This document shows, in pieces, positions 6,127 to 8,327 of a DNA stretch of 8,327 bases. The stretch's first letter is position 1, and each line of letters opens with the position of its first letter. The DNA comes from Bacteroidales bacterium (GTDB taxonomy: Bacteria > Bacteroidota > Bacteroidia > Bacteroidales > P3), in contig JABUUQ010000002.1 in assembly GCA_021443125.1 (NCBI GenBank), positions 735,973 to 744,299 of the forward strand, in the 5' to 3' direction. Position numbers and translations under genes: made by a program. The notes under the pieces are model-generated. The model was given only the letters and a program-made list of their open reading frames with translations, was not told the DNA's origin and searched no databases.

Positions 6127-7482
6127 TTATTCGCGACCCAAAACTTGTTCTAAGGCAGCCTGAGCAGATAAGTAGTTATACAATGATTGTTGGTAGTTTA
6201 GTCTTGATTGAGTCAAAGCAAGTTCGCTGTTATTCAATTCAAGAATAGTACCTGTACCAGTGCTATATCTTACTTTTGCTATTTCATAACCACGTTCTGC
6301 TTGTGCAATAGCTTCACGATTAACTATAAGTTGTTCGTTGGCAGTACGCATATTGTCTATAGCAGCAGTGTATTGAAGGTTTTGACCATCAGAAGCATAT
6401 TGTTTTTGAAGTTCAAGTTCTTTCAAAGCAATCTTTACCTGTTTCGTTTGATTGATTATTGTATTGCCACTAAAAATTGGAATATTCAAACTCAAACCTA
6501 TTGCGGCAGAGTTCACCCAATTATAATCTTGGAATTTGAAATCTTCGGCTTGCGTTGTATAAACATATTGTCCAAATGCAGCAAGAGAAGGCAAATGTTG
6601 GTATTTTGTCATTCTAAGAGTATGTTGAAGATTTTTGATGTTCAAATCCAATTGACGCATTGTAGAGTTGTTCATCAAAACTTCTGCCTGACGATTTTCC
6701 AATTCGTTAAGCAAAGTTACATTATCTTCATAGTCAGATAGTGTTTCAGTAACTTTTACTGCTTGTGTAGAAGGCAGGGAAAGCAACATTTTCAATTGCA
6801 ATGCAGCCAAATCAACACCATTCTTTGCAGCAAGGAAGGTAGGGTTAAGGTTGTTTACCTGAACCTGTGCAGAAAGGTAGTCATACTCTGAAGCAACACC
6901 TTGTTCATAAGCTGCTTTGGTTGTTTTTAGGGTTTCTTTGGCATTGTTAATGCTTTTTGTCAAAACATCCAAACTTGCCTCGGCAAGCAACACGTTATAA
7001 TAGGCATCTTTCACTTGTTTTGCCATATCTATCTTGCTGCTGCGTGCTTGTTCAATGATAAGGTCAATGTTGTTTTGCTTTGCCTTGATAGATTCCCAAA
7101 GTGCAAAATTTACCAAAGGCATACTTGCAGAGATAGTACCTGTGTAGGAGTTTTTGTAGCCGATTTCCATATAGCTTTGACCGCCCATCATAGCAGAGAA
7201 AGAAGCAGGCATAAACATTACACTCTTCATAATACTGTTTGTGTACTGACCTGTAGCAGAAACGTTAGGAAGTAGGCTTCCGATAGACTCCTTCTTGGCA
7301 TAATCAACTCTTTGGATTTCCAAGTCGGCAATCTTCATAGTCGGATTGTTGTCGTTAGCAATCTTTAGTGCTGTTTGTAGGTCGAGATTTAGCACACCTT
7401 GCTCTTGGGCTCTTACTCCAGAGAAGCAAAGCATAGACAATCCCAACATAAACAAACCAATTTTTTTTGTTCTTCTGTTCAT
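6127..7482 (-). CDS. TolC-family outer-membrane efflux channel
   Basis: This 451-aa outer-membrane factor would form the trimeric exit duct of the pump. The N terminus is a Sec signal peptide (M-N-R-R-T-K-K, a hydrophobic stretch, likely cleavage after V-R-A at about residue 25), and no lipobox Cys follows. The protein shows the internal duplication of the TolC/OEP family. Each half has a helix starting A-L-x-I-A or a similar heptad-rich stretch, a central beta segment (S-Y-T-G-T-I-S-A-S-M-P-L in the first half; N-S-A-A-I-G-L-S-L-N-I-P-I-F in the second), and long coiled-coil helices. The second-half signature Y-E-I-A-K-V-R-Y-S-T-G-T-G-T-I-L-E-L-N-N-S-E (399-420) is typical of the family, and the first half has the matching Y-E-Q-G-V-A-S-E-Y-D-Y-L. 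The gene begins only 13 bp after the tetR stop, placing it in the same transcript, ahead of adaptor and permease. Confidence 0.95.
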   Translation of the reverse strand: MNRRTKKIGLFMLGLSMLCFSGVRAQEQGVLNLDLQTALKIANDNNPTMKIADLEIQRVDYAKKESIGSLLPNVSATGQYTNSIMKSVMFMPASFSAMMGGQSYMEIGYKNSYTGTISASMPLVNFALWESIKAKQNNIDLIIEQARSSKIDMAKQVKDAYYNVLLAEASLDVLTKSINNAKETLKTTKAAYEQGVASEYDYLSAQVQVNNLNPTFLAAKNGVDLAALQLKMLLSLPSTQAVKVTETLSDYEDNVTLLNELENRQAEVLMNNSTMRQLDLNIKNLQHTLRMTKYQHLPSLAAFGQYVYTTQAEDFKFQDYNWVNSAAIGLSLNIPIFSGNTIINQTKQVKIALKELELQKQYASDGQNLQYTAAIDNMRTANEQLIVNREAIAQAERGYEIAKVRYSTGTGTILELNNSELALTQSRLNYQQSLYNYLSAQAALEQVLGRE

Positions 7483-7495
7483 TTTATATTGTATT

Positions 7496-8164
7496 TTATT
7501 TGTTATTCAAAAAATCGTGCAACGATTTATCGTAATTATCACTGTCTTGTTTTATATACTTTTCATATACTTTTCCACACACATCCAAACCTTTTTTTGT
7601 GCAGAACCCTCTTATTATTGCAAAGGCATGTATGGTGAGAAAGGTTAATCCGTCATATTTTTTGTTATAAATTTGGAAAGGTTTGTTGCTATCTATTGTT
7701 GAGTTTATATAAGTAAGCATAATCAACAACATTTCAGGGTCAACATCCTTATAAAGATATCCATCATCACGAACTTTTTTTATAAGATTAAGTGCATATT
7801 GATTCATAAACCCCATATGCTGCTTTATTATTTTGTCTGCAATTTCCGGATATTGCTTTTTGAGAGAATACATCTTGTTTATATTCAGGAATTTGAAATG
7901 GTTATACATGATAACCAAAGATAGCAATGCTTTTTCAAAAGAATTTTCAACATCTTTGCAAGCCTCTTTTATTTCTTCGTGATGTTTCTTTTGATAATAA
8001 AGCAGAGTAGTCTCTATAAGTTCCTCCTTACTCCTGAAAGTTTCGTATAGCGTTCTTTTTGATATACCAATTTCAGAAGCGATGTTCTCCACCTTAATCT
8101 CTTTGCACTTCATATCTGTCAGTTGCTGAACAAATTCGTGCATTATTCTCTCTCTTACATCCAT
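7496..8164 (-). CDS. TetR/AcrR-type repressor of the efflux operon
   Basis: With the start at 8164 this is a 222-aa TetR-family protein. The N-terminal DNA-binding domain is plain: M-D-V-R-E-R-I-M-H-E-F, then the helix-turn-helix V-E-N-I-A-S-E-I-G-I-S-K-R-T-L-Y-E-T-F (25-43) and S-K-E-E-L-I. Residues 50-222 are the variable helical ligand-binding and dimerisation domain. An in-frame ATG at 8230 would add 22 hydrophobic residues. I reject it because TetR proteins normally begin a few residues before the first helix, and because the likely promoter core (8189-8196) lies downstream of that ATG, so the transcript would start after it. The gene is first in the pump operon, 13 bp before tolC, implying that the protein represses its own transcript and the pump until an exported ligand binds. 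Both the ligand and the autoregulation are inferred. Confidence 0.92.
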   Translation of the reverse strand: MDVRERIMHEFVQQLTDMKCKEIKVENIASEIGISKRTLYETFRSKEELIETTLLYYQKKHHEEIKEACKDVENSFEKALLSLVIMYNHFKFLNINKMYSLKKQYPEIADKIIKQHMGFMNQYALNLIKKVRDDGYLYKDVDPEMLLIMLTYINSTIDSNKPFQIYNKKYDGLTFLTIHAFAIIRGFCTKKGLDVCGKVYEKYIKQDSDNYDKSLHDFLNNK

Positions 8165-8188
8165 ATTTGTGTCTAAAAAAACAGTTTG

Positions 8189-8216
8189 CAAAATTATAAA
8201 AAACTTTTGAAACAAA
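8189..8216 (-). promoter_or_regulatory. Probable promoter of the tetR-efflux operon
   Basis: On the minus strand TAATTTTG (8196-8189) fits the Bacteroidota -7 consensus TAnnTTTG. A TTTG at 8216-8213 could act as the -33 element, with a 16-bp spacer, slightly shorter than the usual 19-21. Transcription would begin near 8182, giving a leader of about 18 nt before the ATG at 8164. No other good promoter core is seen in the intergenic gaps of the operon. Confidence 0.55.
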
Positions 8217-8225
8217 AAAAGTTTT
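8200..8225. promoter_or_regulatory. Candidate TetR operator overlapping the efflux promoter
   Basis: AAAACTTTT (8200-8208) and AAAAGTTTT (8217-8225) are a perfect 9-bp inverted repeat separated by 8 nt, 26 bp in all. It spans the putative -33 box and promoter spacer, exactly where a TetR-type dimer would block RNA polymerase. The bases are almost all A and T, so chance symmetry is a real alternative. A weaker 7-bp inverted repeat, TCAATTT (8227-8233) with AAATTGA (8243-8249), lies next to it. Confidence 0.35.
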
Positions 8226-8270
8226 CTCAATTTATTTTCGAAAAATTGAAACGGGGTTTTAGTTTTTTAT

Positions 8271-8327
8271 TTATTGCTGTCCGGTAAAACTTTTTTGATT
8301 GCATAAATTTAGGGCTGACACTTCTGA
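8271..8327. mobile_element. End of an IS or MITE-like element, cut by the window edge
   Basis: TTATTGCTGTCCGGTAAAA (8271-8289) matches the left end of the element at 1307-1325 at 18 of 19 bases. Further in, AGGGCTGACACTTC (8311-8324) matches AGGACTGATACTTC (1385-1398) at 12 of 14. The whole stretch also aligns without gaps to the right half of that element read in reverse. It is therefore one terminus of a repeated mobile element continuing beyond the window, possibly a full insertion sequence; I have a faint memory of similar ends on Bacteroidota IS4-like elements. No coding sequence is visible in the 57 bases shown. Confidence 0.6.

Noticed and set aside
6208..6741. A + strand open frame of 177 codons opposite the TolC-family gene
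   Set aside because: It is a long antisense frame caused by the codon bias of the real gene, with Cys/Phe/Ile-rich, protein-unlike composition and no promoter or family match.
8165..8230. A 22-residue hydrophobic N-terminal extension of the TetR protein from an ATG at 8230, possibly a membrane anchor
   Set aside because: The likely promoter core (8189-8196) lies within it, the bases are low-complexity A/T, and TetR proteins normally start at the M-D-V-R-E-R-I position.

Overview
The window looks like a chromosomal segment from a low-GC member of the Bacteroidota, probably Bacteroidales. The evidence is the AT-rich sequence, Bacteroidota-type promoter cores (TAnnTTTG, seen as TATCTTTG and TAATTTTG), A-rich translation starts mostly lacking Shine-Dalgarno sequences, and protein sequences that read as Bacteroidota homologues. 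I cannot name the genus.

Left part, + strand: the 3' end of an MBL-fold (PhnP-like) metallohydrolase ends at 244 and is followed by a strong intrinsic terminator. A promoter with a (TA)8 run just upstream of its -7 box then drives a 265-aa protein with a PD-(D/E)XK-nuclease-like core and a separate small C-terminal domain. Downstream lies a roughly 150-bp palindromic, MITE-like element (1308-1455) with 18-nt terminal inverted repeats. It is related to a sequence that starts at 8271 and runs off the window, probably the end of an insertion sequence or a second copy of the same element.

Right part, - strand (8164 down to 1563): a tightly packed five-gene efflux operon. In transcription order it encodes a TetR-type regulator, a TolC-family outer-membrane protein, a lipoprotein periplasmic adaptor, an HAE1-type RND permease, and a 96-aa PII-like protein. 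The gaps are 13, 58 and 43 bp, then a 1-bp stop/start overlap. A promoter core precedes tetR and a minus-strand terminator at 1470-1515 closes the unit. The first four genes make a complete regulated tripartite pump spanning both membranes. The fifth is probably a small sensor or modulator coupled to the pump, and it has a textbook Shine-Dalgarno sequence inside the end of the permease gene.

The pump itself is a known type. The points most worth a second look are the MITE/IS-end pair (one copy sits immediately upstream of the efflux promoter), the PII-like gene at the end of the pump operon, and the possible slippage-prone (TA)8 promoter.
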